NCBI GenBank assembly: GCA_963643225.1
Contig: CAVIIX010000012.1
Location: 5,048 to 69,047, forward strand
Length of the DNA: 64,000 bases
Source: UBA1258 sp963643225
GTDB lineage: Bacteria > Bacillota > Clostridia > Lachnospirales > Lachnospiraceae
Direction of reading: 5' to 3'
Under the pieces are notes generated by a model, which was not told where the DNA came from, did not search any database, and saw nothing but the letters and a program-made list of their open reading frames with translations. Below are positions 28,078 through 36,044 of this stretch, piece after piece; the stretch's first letter is position 1, and each line of letters opens with the position of its first letter. The position numbers and the translations under genes were made by a program.

Positions 28078-29874
28078 TTATCTTACGACTTTCTGGTCTA
28101 AAGAAAAATGGATGTCGCTTAAATTGCCGTCAACGCTTACCGTCTTCAAGGAAGAACCCATGATTTCAAGTACCTTGTTGCCTACCTTAAATTCAGTGGC
28201 ATCTTCGGATATTGAGGGACACGTGCCAATTATCTTTAAGGAATAAAGAAGGTGAATCGTGTCGCCGTCTGCTTTTCCGTATACACCAAGGGTAATGGTG
28301 GCGTTGTCTGACCTCATAATTATATATTTATAAAGGTTTAAAAGTACAGCCTTAATTCTTAAATAGTCTCCTTTAAGAGTCTGAAGGTCGTCTGCAAGCA
28401 CGTCTGTCTTAAATTCAAAGGCCTTCTTAGCCTTAAACGGAAAAACAAGCTCTTCAAGCTCTGCTACAAGCTGTTTAATCGTATAATTACAGGATATATC
28501 ATGAAGCGTGCCGTCAAGGGCTTCCACATAGTCTCTTGTAAGATTCAGAGTAGCATCAATTATATTGGCACCGGTTATAATGTTGTGTACTGTGACTTTA
28601 TTTTCCTCACTTAAATTTTCAGTAAGTAAATGACTGCTTCCTGCTGTGATGTTTTTTGCAACCTCTGTCAGCTGATTGGAGGTAGTGACAAGATATTCAT
28701 TTTTAAATGCATTTTCTTTTGCTATCTCTTCAATATTTTTCTTGGATTTTTCAAGCTGCTCGTGTTCATCGTTAATAAGACGAACAGTAAATAATACCTT
28801 TTCAAGCTGTCCCACACGGTTACGTTCAAGGGGCAAAAATCTAATGGAACACCAGCCCTTTTCGCTGCTTTTAAATTCATAAACAAGGCTGTCGTTTGTG
28901 ATAAGACGGTTTTCAACAGTGTCTAAATTTAAGAATTCAAGTAAGGTTTCTTTATATAAAGGCTCCGTATCAGTGATGATGCGTTCAAATATGTCATATT
29001 CTTCGGAACCCGCTTCGCTTGTATCTTCAATACTTGAGACCATAAAGGTGTTGCAGGTCTTTAGGTCAACGGTAAATATGTAATCAAAGAGACCGTTCAT
29101 GGCAGACATGCCGCTTAATTTTAACTCAAGGTGCTTCTTAATAACGGAATAGGATACAAACACGATTATGCCGGCAATTGCACCGATTCCCCAGATTATC
29201 ATTGCTGCTATAAGGTAATTGGCAGCATCGCCCTGCATAAAGGTTCTGTTAAAAGTATAGTTGGCGGTAGCTGTCTCAACAGGTGAATTTGTCAGGTAAT
29301 AGAAGATGATGCCGCATGTAACGGTTGAAGGCTCATTGCCGGCAGGATTTACCGGAAGCTCTGTAGCTGAATCCGGAATGTAAACAAGGTAGTCACCTTC
29401 TTCAAGGCGTATCAAAAGATCCTGACCTAACATGTAATAGTCAAGCTTGATAGAATCAAGCATTGCACTCATGTCACTCTTCAATGCAAGAGTCTGGGTG
29501 GTCTCGACATCGTTTCTAAACTGATGAATTTCCAAAGAACCGCACCAGTTCTGGTTTACAAAGCACTGACAGCCTATGTCGATTCTGATTTTCCAGTCAT
29601 CGACTGTGTAGTCTGTGGCATTTGTAAAAGTTAAATCAAAGGTGGTACCTGTAAGAGTGCAAAGGGTATCGTCTATAACCACATCTCTTTTCAGCCAGGA
29701 TTCGCCGAACCTTGGCCCAATTACAAAACTAACATCTCCTTCCTCCTGATAGGAAATTGTTCTTTCTGTATTATTAAAGGCCTGAAGCAGGCAAATATAA
29801 TAGGAGGTTGCAGCAATTATTGCAACTAAAACGACTGACATAATCAATAAATAAATTTTACTTTTACGAGACAT
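28078..29874 (-). CDS. Membrane sensor with CBM2-like outer domain and degenerate histidine-kinase core
   Basis: 598 residues. A transmembrane helix (about 8-29), an extracytoplasmic domain (35-230) with aromatic spacing reminiscent of carbohydrate-binding module 2 (TNATDYTVDDWKIRIDI, FVNQNWCGS, GIIFYY), a second helix (about 235-260), a PAS-like domain, then a helical dimerisation-like segment with no acceptor His (YLVTTSNQLTEV) and an ATPase-like fold in which the N-box is LLNLYKYIIMRS, without the usual Asn-Ala-x-Lys, and G-boxes are weak. Probably a pseudokinase. The CBM link is my reading of the pattern and is unproven. Confidence 0.6.
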   Translation of the reverse strand: MSRKSKIYLLIMSVVLVAIIAATSYYICLLQAFNNTERTISYQEEGDVSFVIGPRFGESWLKRDVVIDDTLCTLTGTTFDLTFTNATDYTVDDWKIRIDIGCQCFVNQNWCGSLEIHQFRNDVETTQTLALKSDMSAMLDSIKLDYYMLGQDLLIRLEEGDYLVYIPDSATELPVNPAGNEPSTVTCGIIFYYLTNSPVETATANYTFNRTFMQGDAANYLIAAMIIWGIGAIAGIIVFVSYSVIKKHLELKLSGMSAMNGLFDYIFTVDLKTCNTFMVSSIEDTSEAGSEEYDIFERIITDTEPLYKETLLEFLNLDTVENRLITNDSLVYEFKSSEKGWCSIRFLPLERNRVGQLEKVLFTVRLINDEHEQLEKSKKNIEEIAKENAFKNEYLVTTSNQLTEVAKNITAGSSHLLTENLSEENKVTVHNIITGANIIDATLNLTRDYVEALDGTLHDISCNYTIKQLVAELEELVFPFKAKKAFEFKTDVLADDLQTLKGDYLRIKAVLLNLYKYIIMRSDNATITLGVYGKADGDTIHLLYSLKIIGTCPSISEDATEFKVGNKVLEIMGSSLKTVSVDGNLSDIHFSLDQKVVR

Positions 29875-29992
29875 AGCAAGGCTCCTTTAATACAAAGATT
29901 TACTCACAAACATACACGCTAATTGTATGAAACAATTATTAACGAATTGTTTTTTACCTATATGAAGTAAGCAGGATTCTTTTTAAGACTGA

Positions 29993-30021
29993 TTGTTAGT
30001 AAAAATTTTCTGTGATAAAAT
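29993..30021 (+). promoter_or_regulatory. Promoter of the AraC gene, apparently leaderless
   Basis: TTGTTA (29993-29998), 17-bp spacer, TAAAAT (30016-30021). Transcription would start about 7 nt later, at or next to the ATG at 30029. No ribosome site is visible before that ATG. Confidence 0.6.
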
Positions 30022-30028
30022 AAATATC

Positions 30029-30889
30029 ATGAAAGAGTTCACATCCTGCAAGCTTGCCATGCAGAGCTGCCTTGATACAAAGACCTTTGCAGTGGCCCAT
30101 CTTTATAAAGAAGAAAAGACGATGGATATGCACATCCATGACTGTATTGAAATTTATTATTCTATTTCCGGAGGCAAACAGTTCCTTATAGATAATAAAT
30201 TTTATTCTATTGCCCCTGGTGATGTTTTCGTCATTAATCAGTATGAAAGCCACTACATCACACGGATAGAGGAGTGTGTTCATGAGCGTATCGTGCTGTC
30301 GGTGCACCCTGATTATTTAAAGACATTATCCTTGGGGGATGCCGATTTAAGCAGATGCTTTTTGGAACGAGGCCCCGGCTTTTCTCACAGGATTTCTTTG
30401 TCTAAAGAACAGCAGCGGGATTTTCTTTATCTGATTAATAAAATTACGAATTCTAATGACTATGCCCACGAGGTGCTTGAAACCGCCGCTTTCATGGAGC
30501 TTTTGGTACTCCTTAACAAGGCCTACGGCGTCCACGAAGAGGAGTCTGAGGTAAAGGAAACCGTTAAATATAATCCTCAGGTAGACGAAATCTTAGGGTA
30601 CATTAACAGAAACATATCCCAGACTATCAGGATTGAAGATTTATCGGAAACCTTTCATATAAGCGAATCCTACATATGCAGGATTTTTAAACAGGCTACA
30701 GGCACTACCGTAAACAAATACATTACAGCACGCCGTATTTCCATTGCAAAGGCCTTCTTAAGCGGGGGCTTAAGTGTTCAGGAAGCCTGTGAACAGAGCG
30801 GCTTTACAGATTATTCAAGCTTCTTTAAGGCTTTTACCAAGGCCGTAGGTATTTCACCTAAAAAATATGCACTCTGTTCAAATAAATAA
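30029..30889 (+). CDS. AraC-family transcriptional regulator (leaderless candidate)
   Basis: 286 residues: N-terminal cupin with metal/sugar-pocket style motif HIHDCIEIYYSISGG and IAPGDVFVINQYESHYI, and C-terminal double HTH (IRIEDLSETFHISESYICRIFKQ; GLSVQEACEQSGFTDYSSFFKAF). A TTG further upstream (29993) keeps the frame open but is the -35 box of the best promoter, so ATG 30029 is chosen. It is divergent from the CBM-like sensor/HD-GYP operon, whose first gene begins 155 nt away, making that operon a plausible target. The downstream small gene starts 14 nt later. Confidence 0.88.
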   Translation: MKEFTSCKLAMQSCLDTKTFAVAHLYKEEKTMDMHIHDCIEIYYSISGGKQFLIDNKFYSIAPGDVFVINQYESHYITRIEECVHERIVLSVHPDYLKTLSLGDADLSRCFLERGPGFSHRISLSKEQQRDFLYLINKITNSNDYAHEVLETAAFMELLVLLNKAYGVHEEESEVKETVKYNPQVDEILGYINRNISQTIRIEDLSETFHISESYICRIFKQATGTTVNKYITARRISIAKAFLSGGLSVQEACEQSGFTDYSSFFKAFTKAVGISPKKYALCSNK

Positions 30890-30902
30890 TCACGAGGTAA
30901 TT

Positions 30903-31133
30903 ATGCGGGAAATAGAATTTAAAATGGAAAGACCGGGACTTTTAAAAGAGGGAGATGACATCACAGTTACGGAAGGCTTGCTTCCATCAAATTATTACTA
31001 CACCATCGACCCCTCTCTTGCCATGAGCCCTAACATTCCCTTTAACCAGCGCCTTAAGGCACGTAAAGGAAAGGTTTTAAGCGTAAAAGAAACCCAAAGA
31101 GGCTTCTATGTGCTTGCTGAATTTGAAGAATAG
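30903..31133 (+). CDS. Small conserved-looking protein of unknown function
   Basis: 76 residues, soluble, no recognised domain. Mostly beta-rich by pattern (EFKMERPGLLKEGDDITVTE; GKVLSVKETQRGFYVLAEF). Start chosen at ATG 30903, which follows a GAGGTAATT ribosome site; an upstream ATG in the same frame at 30867 lies inside the AraC gene. It sits 13 nt after the AraC gene and 28 nt before ridA, so it may be part of one transcript. Confidence 0.65.
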   Translation: MREIEFKMERPGLLKEGDDITVTEGLLPSNYYYTIDPSLAMSPNIPFNQRLKARKGKVLSVKETQRGFYVLAEFEE

Positions 31134-31161
31134 TTACGAATAATTAAAGGAGAATAAGTAA

Positions 31162-31533
31162 ATGAAATTAGTAGAAACAAAAAAGGCACCTGCGGCCATC
31201 GGCCCCTATTCACAGGGCTTTATCTCAAACGGGTTTTTCTATGCTTCAGGGCAGATTGCCATTAACCCTGAGACAGGAGAAGTGTCAACAGGAGACATCA
31301 AAGAACAGACAAATCTTGTATGTAAAAATATAGGAGAGCTTTTAAAGGCAGCAGGCATAGGTTATGAAAATGTCATCAAAACCACATGCTTTCTTGCACA
31401 GATGGAAGACTTTAAGGCTTTCAACGAAGAATACGAAAAATTCTTTATTTCAAAGCCTGCCCGCAGCTGCGTAGCCGTAAAACAGCTTCCTAAAAACGTT
31501 TTATGCGAAATTGAGATTATCGCAGAGGTATAG
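31162..31533 (+). CDS. ridA: RidA-family enamine/imine deaminase
   Basis: 123 residues, the full length of the family. RidA hydrolyses reactive enamine/imine intermediates such as 2-aminoacrylate released by PLP enzymes. Signature elements: APAAIGPYSQG at the N-terminus, FYASGQIAINPETGE, the conserved Arg in PARSCVAVKQLPKN and the closing CEIEIIAEV. AAAGGAG ribosome site. Followed by copy C of the family 1 repeat, whose hairpin serves as terminator. Confidence 0.95.
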   Translation: MKLVETKKAPAAIGPYSQGFISNGFFYASGQIAINPETGEVSTGDIKEQTNLVCKNIGELLKAAGIGYENVIKTTCFLAQMEDFKAFNEEYEKFFISKPARSCVAVKQLPKNVLCEIEIIAEV

Positions 31534-31546
31534 AGCACACTCGCTT

Positions 31547-31640
31547 TTATAAAAACCCAAGAAAACCCACTGCCTTTAGGCAGTGGGTTTTTTAGCTTTT
31601 AGCAGAGCCGTAGCGAAACGAATTGCTAATATCATTGACT
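31547..31640 (+). repeat. Dispersed intergenic repeat, family 1, copy C, acting as ridA terminator
   Basis: Same order as copy B: TTTATAAAA, AGAAAACCCACTGCC hairpin (31565-31588), here followed by six T so that it is a good terminator, then AGCAGAGCCGTAGCGAAACG and TAATATCATTGACT. The variable middle part of copy B is absent. Confidence 0.85.
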
Positions 31641-31931
31641 TCACCAGATTTTGAGGCCCAAGACAAAATTGAAGATGAATATTAATGCAATTTGGAGAAT
31701 TAATATCGCGGGCATGCCCCACACAAAATACCAGTGTTTGGTTTTGTGTCTAAAAAGCTTCATGCCTAAGATTGAACCGATGCTGCCGCCGATAATGGCA
31801 AAAAAGAAAAGCATCGCTTCAGATATTCTCCATTCGTGATTTTTTGCACGTTTCTTATCTATACCCATAGAGAGAAATCCTAAAAGATTCGCCACTAAAA
31901 GGTAAATGACTATCACTTGAGCGGTATTCAT
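31641..31931 (-). CDS. DUF1294-family small membrane protein
   Basis: 96 residues with three hydrophobic helices. The family pattern is clear: MGIDKKRAKNHEWRISEAML, GGSIGSILGMKLFRHKTKH, and FVWGMPAILILQ. Function unknown. It begins 12 nt after argG on the same strand, so it is probably expressed from the argG promoter; no terminator separates them. Confidence 0.88.
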   Translation of the reverse strand: MNTAQVIVIYLLVANLLGFLSMGIDKKRAKNHEWRISEAMLFFFAIIGGSIGSILGMKLFRHKTKHWYFVWGMPAILILQIALIFIFNFVLGLKIW

Positions 31932-31943
31932 TGTGCGTTTCCT

Positions 31944-33164
31944 TTATTTGTTGTTTACCTCTGCCATCTTCATAGCTCTTACCTTTGTGGAAAGACCAAA
32001 GAGATTAATGAAGCCTTCTGCATCGTGGTGGTCGTAAAGATCGCCTGTTGTGAAGGAAGCAATTGATTCATTGTAGAGTGAGTAAGGGGAAGTAGTGCCG
32101 GCTTTAATGATGTTGCCCTTGTAAAGCTTGAATTTAACTTCACCTGTTACATACTGCTGGGTGGATTCGATGAATGCCTGGGCTGCTTCACGTAAAGGTG
32201 AAAACCACTTGCCTTCGTATACAATCTGGGCAAATTTGTTACCCATTTCTTCCTTTTCACGAAGGGTCTCTCTGTCGAGGATTAATTCTTCAAGCTGCTG
32301 ATGTGCTTCGTAAAGAATTGTACCGCCGGGAGTCTCGTATACACCACGGGACTTCATGCCTACTACACGGTTTTCAACGATATCGACAATGCCGATACCG
32401 TGCTTGCCGCCAAGGGCATTTAAATCTGTAATAATTTCTGAAACCTTTTTCTTGGTGCCGTTGATGGCAACCGGAACACCCTTTTCAAAAGAAAGTGTAA
32501 CGTATTCGCCTTCGTCTGGAGCCTTTTCGGGAGTAGTACCGAGTACAAGCAGGTGCTCGTAGTTTGGCTCGTTGGCAGGATCCTCAAGCTCAAGACCTTC
32601 ATGGCTTATGTGCCATAAGTTACGGTCACGTGAGTAAGAGTTGTCGGCAGAGAAGGGAAGCTCTATACCATGCTGCTTGCAGTATTCGATTTCTGATTCA
32701 CGGGAATCAAGAGTCCACTTTTCATTTCTCCACGCTGCGATGATCTTTAAATCTGGAGCAAGTGCCTTAATGCCAAGCTCGAATCTGATCTGGTCGTTAC
32801 CCTTACCGGTAGCACCGTGGCAGATTGCCGTAGCACCTTCCTTTCTTGCAATTTCAACAAGTCTCTTTGCAATAACGGGACGAGCCATTGAAGTTCCTAA
32901 TAAATATTTGTTTTCATAAACTGCGTGAGCCTGTACACAGGGCACAATGTAGTCATCACAGAATTCATCAATAACGTTTTCAATATAGAGCTTTTCAGCA
33001 CCGCAGTATTTTGCTCTTTCTTCAAGACCGTCGAGCTCGTTGCCCTGACCGCAGTCAACGCATACACATACTACCTCGTAATCAAAGTTCTCCTTAAGCC
33101 AGGGAATAATTGCTGTGGTATCAAGACCACCCGAGTAAGCAAGAATTACTTTTTCTTTTGCCAT
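31944..33164 (-). CDS. argG: Argininosuccinate synthase
   Basis: 406 residues. Joins citrulline and aspartate with ATP. The ATP-binding loop LAYSGGLDTTAI is at the N-terminus; further family motifs are HGATGKGNDQIRFE and SREWxxx-like region SRDRNLWHISHEGLELEDP. Start chosen at ATG 33164 (MAKEKVILAY), preceded by AAAGGAGAT; an upstream in-frame ATG at 33212 has no ribosome site. Divergent from the GNAT-argJBD operon. argH is not in the window. Confidence 0.96.
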   Translation of the reverse strand: MAKEKVILAYSGGLDTTAIIPWLKENFDYEVVCVCVDCGQGNELDGLEERAKYCGAEKLYIENVIDEFCDDYIVPCVQAHAVYENKYLLGTSMARPVIAKRLVEIARKEGATAICHGATGKGNDQIRFELGIKALAPDLKIIAAWRNEKWTLDSRESEIEYCKQHGIELPFSADNSYSRDRNLWHISHEGLELEDPANEPNYEHLLVLGTTPEKAPDEGEYVTLSFEKGVPVAINGTKKKVSEIITDLNALGGKHGIGIVDIVENRVVGMKSRGVYETPGGTILYEAHQQLEELILDRETLREKEEMGNKFAQIVYEGKWFSPLREAAQAFIESTQQYVTGEVKFKLYKGNIIKAGTTSPYSLYNESIASFTTGDLYDHHDAEGFINLFGLSTKVRAMKMAEVNNK

Positions 33165-33260
33165 TTTTAAATCTCCTTTATGAATACTGGCTTTTAACGC
33201 CGCTTGTTTCATGTCTTCCTTAATATAATACTGTTTTTATGCAAATGCAAGTCGAAAATG

Positions 33261-33332
33261 ATGCATAAAAATGAATATTTTGTGTATAAAATCCACAAAA
33301 ATGCATATTTATGGTTGCATAATATTCATTTT
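33261..33332. promoter_or_regulatory. Candidate ArgR operator region between argG and the argJ operon
   Basis: The two arms AAAATGAATATT (33269-33280) and AATATTCATTTT (33321-33332) are perfect inverted copies, with further ATGCAT/TTGCAT elements between them. ArgR/AhrC boxes have the general form TGAAT-N4-ATTCA; the matches here are partial. Position in the divergent arg promoter region supports the idea. Confidence 0.45.
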
Positions 33333-33457
33333 AGACGTATAGTTATGCAATGTCGGGGCCTTAATATTTTTTCTTGGCTTCATTAATTAATAAGTTGTAT
33401 ATTTAATTAACAGGAAGTGTTAAAATTATGCTTGAACGTGCAATGAAGGGAGTAAAT

Positions 33458-33919
33458 ATGGATAAATTCACTATCCGTCCCATGAAAATAGAAGATTATG
33501 AGGAGGTCTTTAAGCTCTGGAGCACCATAAACGGTTTTGCCATCAGAAGCATCGATGATTCAAAGGAAGGCTTCGAGGTGTTTTTAAAGCGTAATCCTAC
33601 CACAAGTGTTGTGGCAATTGAGAACTCTCATGTGGTGGGGGCAATCCTCTGCGGTCATGACGGCAGGCGTGGCTGCTTTTACCATGTGTGCGTGCATAAG
33701 GAATACAGACGTCACGGTATCGGCAAGGCGATGGTTGTGTACTGTATGGAAGCCTTGAGAAAAGAACATATAAATAAAGTAAGCCTGATTGCTTTTACCA
33801 AAAACGATATCGGGAATGCCTTTTGGAAGAGCATCGGCTGGACGAAGAGAGAAGATTTAAATTATTACGATTTTACTTTAAACGAAAAAAATATTATTGC
33901 TTATATAGAGGAGAAATAA
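33458..33919 (+). CDS. GNAT-family N-acetyltransferase
   Basis: 153 residues of the GNAT fold: N-terminal IRPMKIEDYEEVFKLW, central beta-strands, acetyl-CoA pyrophosphate loop YRRHGIGKAM, and C-terminal NAFWKSIGW. ATG 33458 follows AAGGGAG; an ATG at 33428 lacks such a site. It ends 1 nt before argJ and takes the operon position often held by argC. Its substrate is unknown; a link to N-acetylglutamate synthesis is possible from context only. Confidence 0.82.
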   Translation: MDKFTIRPMKIEDYEEVFKLWSTINGFAIRSIDDSKEGFEVFLKRNPTTSVVAIENSHVVGAILCGHDGRRGCFYHVCVHKEYRRHGIGKAMVVYCMEALRKEHINKVSLIAFTKNDIGNAFWKSIGWTKREDLNYYDFTLNEKNIIAYIEEK

Positions 33920-33920
33920 A

Positions 33921-35144
33921 ATGAAGACGATTACAGGCGGTATTACGGCTCCTAAAGGCTTTAAGGCTACAAGCTGTGAGGCTAACATTAAATATAAGAA
34001 CAGAACCGACATGGCAATGGTGTACTCGCAAGCTCCCTGTGTATGTGCCGGCACTTTTACCTCCAACGTTGTAAAGGCAGCCTGTGTGCAGTGGGATCAA
34101 AGGCTTGTGTATTCAGGAAAGCCCTTACAGGCAGTTGTGGTAAATTCCGGAATTGCCAATGCCTGCACCGGTAAGGAGGGTATGGATGCCTGCGAGGCTA
34201 CTGCCAAGGCGGTTGAAGAAGCCTTGGGGGTGCCCTTTGAATCGGTTGCTGTTGCTTCTACCGGTGTAATCGGTATGCAGCTTCCTGTTGACAGACTTAC
34301 AAACGGCGTAAAAATGATGGCAAAAACTCTTGATTCAAGCCTTGAAGCAGGCACTCTTGCTTCAAAAGCCATTATGACCACCGACACTATAAATAAGGAA
34401 ATTGCTGTTTCTTTTGAAGCAGGAGGCAAAACCTTAACTCTTGGAGGCATGAGTAAGGGCGCCGGCATGATTCATCCAAATATGTGTACGATGCTTGGCT
34501 TTTTATCAACGGATGCGGTTATTTCAAAGGAAATGGCACAGAAGGCGCTTTCCGATGTTGTAAAGGATACCTTTAACATGATTACCGTTGACGGAGACAC
34601 CTCCACAAACGATACGCTTTTATTAATGGCTAATGGTCTTGGCGGAAATGCCAAAATAAAGGCGGAGGGCGCAGATTACGATAATTTTAAGGAAGCACTT
34701 TTCTTTGTATGCAAATATCTTGCCAGAAGAATGGCAGGGGACGGAGAGGGCGCAAGTAAATTGTTCGAGGCAAAGGTTGTAAATGCAAGGTCTAAGGAAG
34801 ATGCACGTACTCTTTCAAGAGCCATCGTAGGCTCAAACCTTTCAAAGGCAGCAATCTATGGCTGTGATGCAAATTTTGGCAGATTTTTATGCGCAATGGG
34901 TTATTCCGGTGCAGCCTTTGACCAAAACGACGTGGAACTTTTCTTTGTGAGTGAAGCAGGAAGGCTTAAGGTATTCGATATGGGTACTCCCCTTTCCTTT
35001 GACGAAGAGGAAGCACTTAAAATATTAAAGTGTTCTGAAGTGACGGTTTATGTGGATATGCACGAAGGAAGTGCCGAGGCTACAGCCTGGGGCTGCGATC
35101 TGACTTATGATTATGTAAAAATTAATGCTGATTACAGAAGCTAA
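33921..35144 (+). CDS. argJ: Bifunctional ornithine acetyltransferase / N-acetylglutamate synthase
   Basis: 407 residues. Recycles the acetyl group from N-acetylornithine to glutamate and often also uses acetyl-CoA. The self-cleavage site is GMIHPNMCTML: the new N-terminal nucleophile is T190, with Cys in place of the usual Ala before it. Other signatures: GGxTAPKGF near the N-terminus, NSGIANACTG, and GDGEGASK. GAGGAG ribosome site overlaps the GNAT gene end. Next gene argB 15 nt away. Confidence 0.96.
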   Translation: MKTITGGITAPKGFKATSCEANIKYKNRTDMAMVYSQAPCVCAGTFTSNVVKAACVQWDQRLVYSGKPLQAVVVNSGIANACTGKEGMDACEATAKAVEEALGVPFESVAVASTGVIGMQLPVDRLTNGVKMMAKTLDSSLEAGTLASKAIMTTDTINKEIAVSFEAGGKTLTLGGMSKGAGMIHPNMCTMLGFLSTDAVISKEMAQKALSDVVKDTFNMITVDGDTSTNDTLLLMANGLGGNAKIKAEGADYDNFKEALFFVCKYLARRMAGDGEGASKLFEAKVVNARSKEDARTLSRAIVGSNLSKAAIYGCDANFGRFLCAMGYSGAAFDQNDVELFFVSEAGRLKVFDMGTPLSFDEEEALKILKCSEVTVYVDMHEGSAEATAWGCDLTYDYVKINADYRS

Positions 35145-35159
35145 AAGGAGAAGGTTTAA

Positions 35160-36041
35160 ATGGAAAAGAAGGAAATGAATGAACTTTTGGGAAAGGCAGA
35201 GGTGCTGATTGAGGCGCTTCCTTATATTCAGAAGTTCAATCGTAAGATTATAGTGGTAAAATACGGCGGCTCTGCCATGAGCAATCCGGAGCTTCAGAGA
35301 AACGTTATTAAGGACGTAACGCTATTAAAGCTTGTAGGCTTTAAGCCTATTATCGTCCACGGCGGAGGCAAGGAAATCAGCAGATGGATTGAAAAGGTGG
35401 GAAAAGAACCTGAATTTGTAAACGGACTCAGAGTAACAGATGAGGAGACGATGGAAATTGCCGAAATGGTGCTTGGAAAGGTAAACAAATCTCTTGTGGC
35501 GATGGTGCAGGAATTAGGCGTAAAGGCTGTAGGTATTTCCGGTAAGGATGGCGGTCTTCTTAAATGCGAAAAGAAGCTTTCTGGCGGCAAGGACATAGGG
35601 TATGTAGGTAACATCACAGGTGTTGATACAAAGATTTTGCTTGATTTACTTGAAAAGGATTTTCTTCCTATAGTGTCTCCTGTAGGTATTGATGAAAATT
35701 TCACTACCTATAATATAAACGCAGATGATGCGGCATGTGCCATTGCAAAGGCTGTAAAAGCAGAAAAGCTTGCATTTTTAACAGACGTTGAAGGCGTGTA
35801 CAGAGACTTTAACGATAAGTCTACTTTTATTTCGCATTTAACTGCTACTGAAGCTGAAGAGCTTATTTCAAGCGGCGTTATCGGAGGAGGCATGCTTCCT
35901 AAGCTTAATAACTGTACGGATGCCATAAGAGAGGGCGTTAACAGAGTGCATATTTTAGATGGCCGCACTCCCCACTGCTTATTGCTTGAAATCTTTACAA
36001 ATGAAGGCGTCGGAACCTGTTTCCGTCAGGACGAGGATTAA
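35160..36041 (+). CDS. argB: Acetylglutamate kinase
   Basis: 293 residues; phosphorylates N-acetylglutamate, the committed and often arginine-inhibited step. Amino acid kinase fold with VVKYGGSAM, IVHGGGKEIS, and the C-terminal GGMLPKLNNC. The N-terminal helix upstream of the fold (residues 1-28) is of the type found in arginine-sensitive hexameric enzymes. AAAGGAG ribosome site; 3 nt to argD. Confidence 0.96.
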   Translation: MEKKEMNELLGKAEVLIEALPYIQKFNRKIIVVKYGGSAMSNPELQRNVIKDVTLLKLVGFKPIIVHGGGKEISRWIEKVGKEPEFVNGLRVTDEETMEIAEMVLGKVNKSLVAMVQELGVKAVGISGKDGGLLKCEKKLSGGKDIGYVGNITGVDTKILLDLLEKDFLPIVSPVGIDENFTTYNINADDAACAIAKAVKAEKLAFLTDVEGVYRDFNDKSTFISHLTATEAEELISSGVIGGGMLPKLNNCTDAIREGVNRVHILDGRTPHCLLLEIFTNEGVGTCFRQDED

Positions 36042-36044
36042 ATT

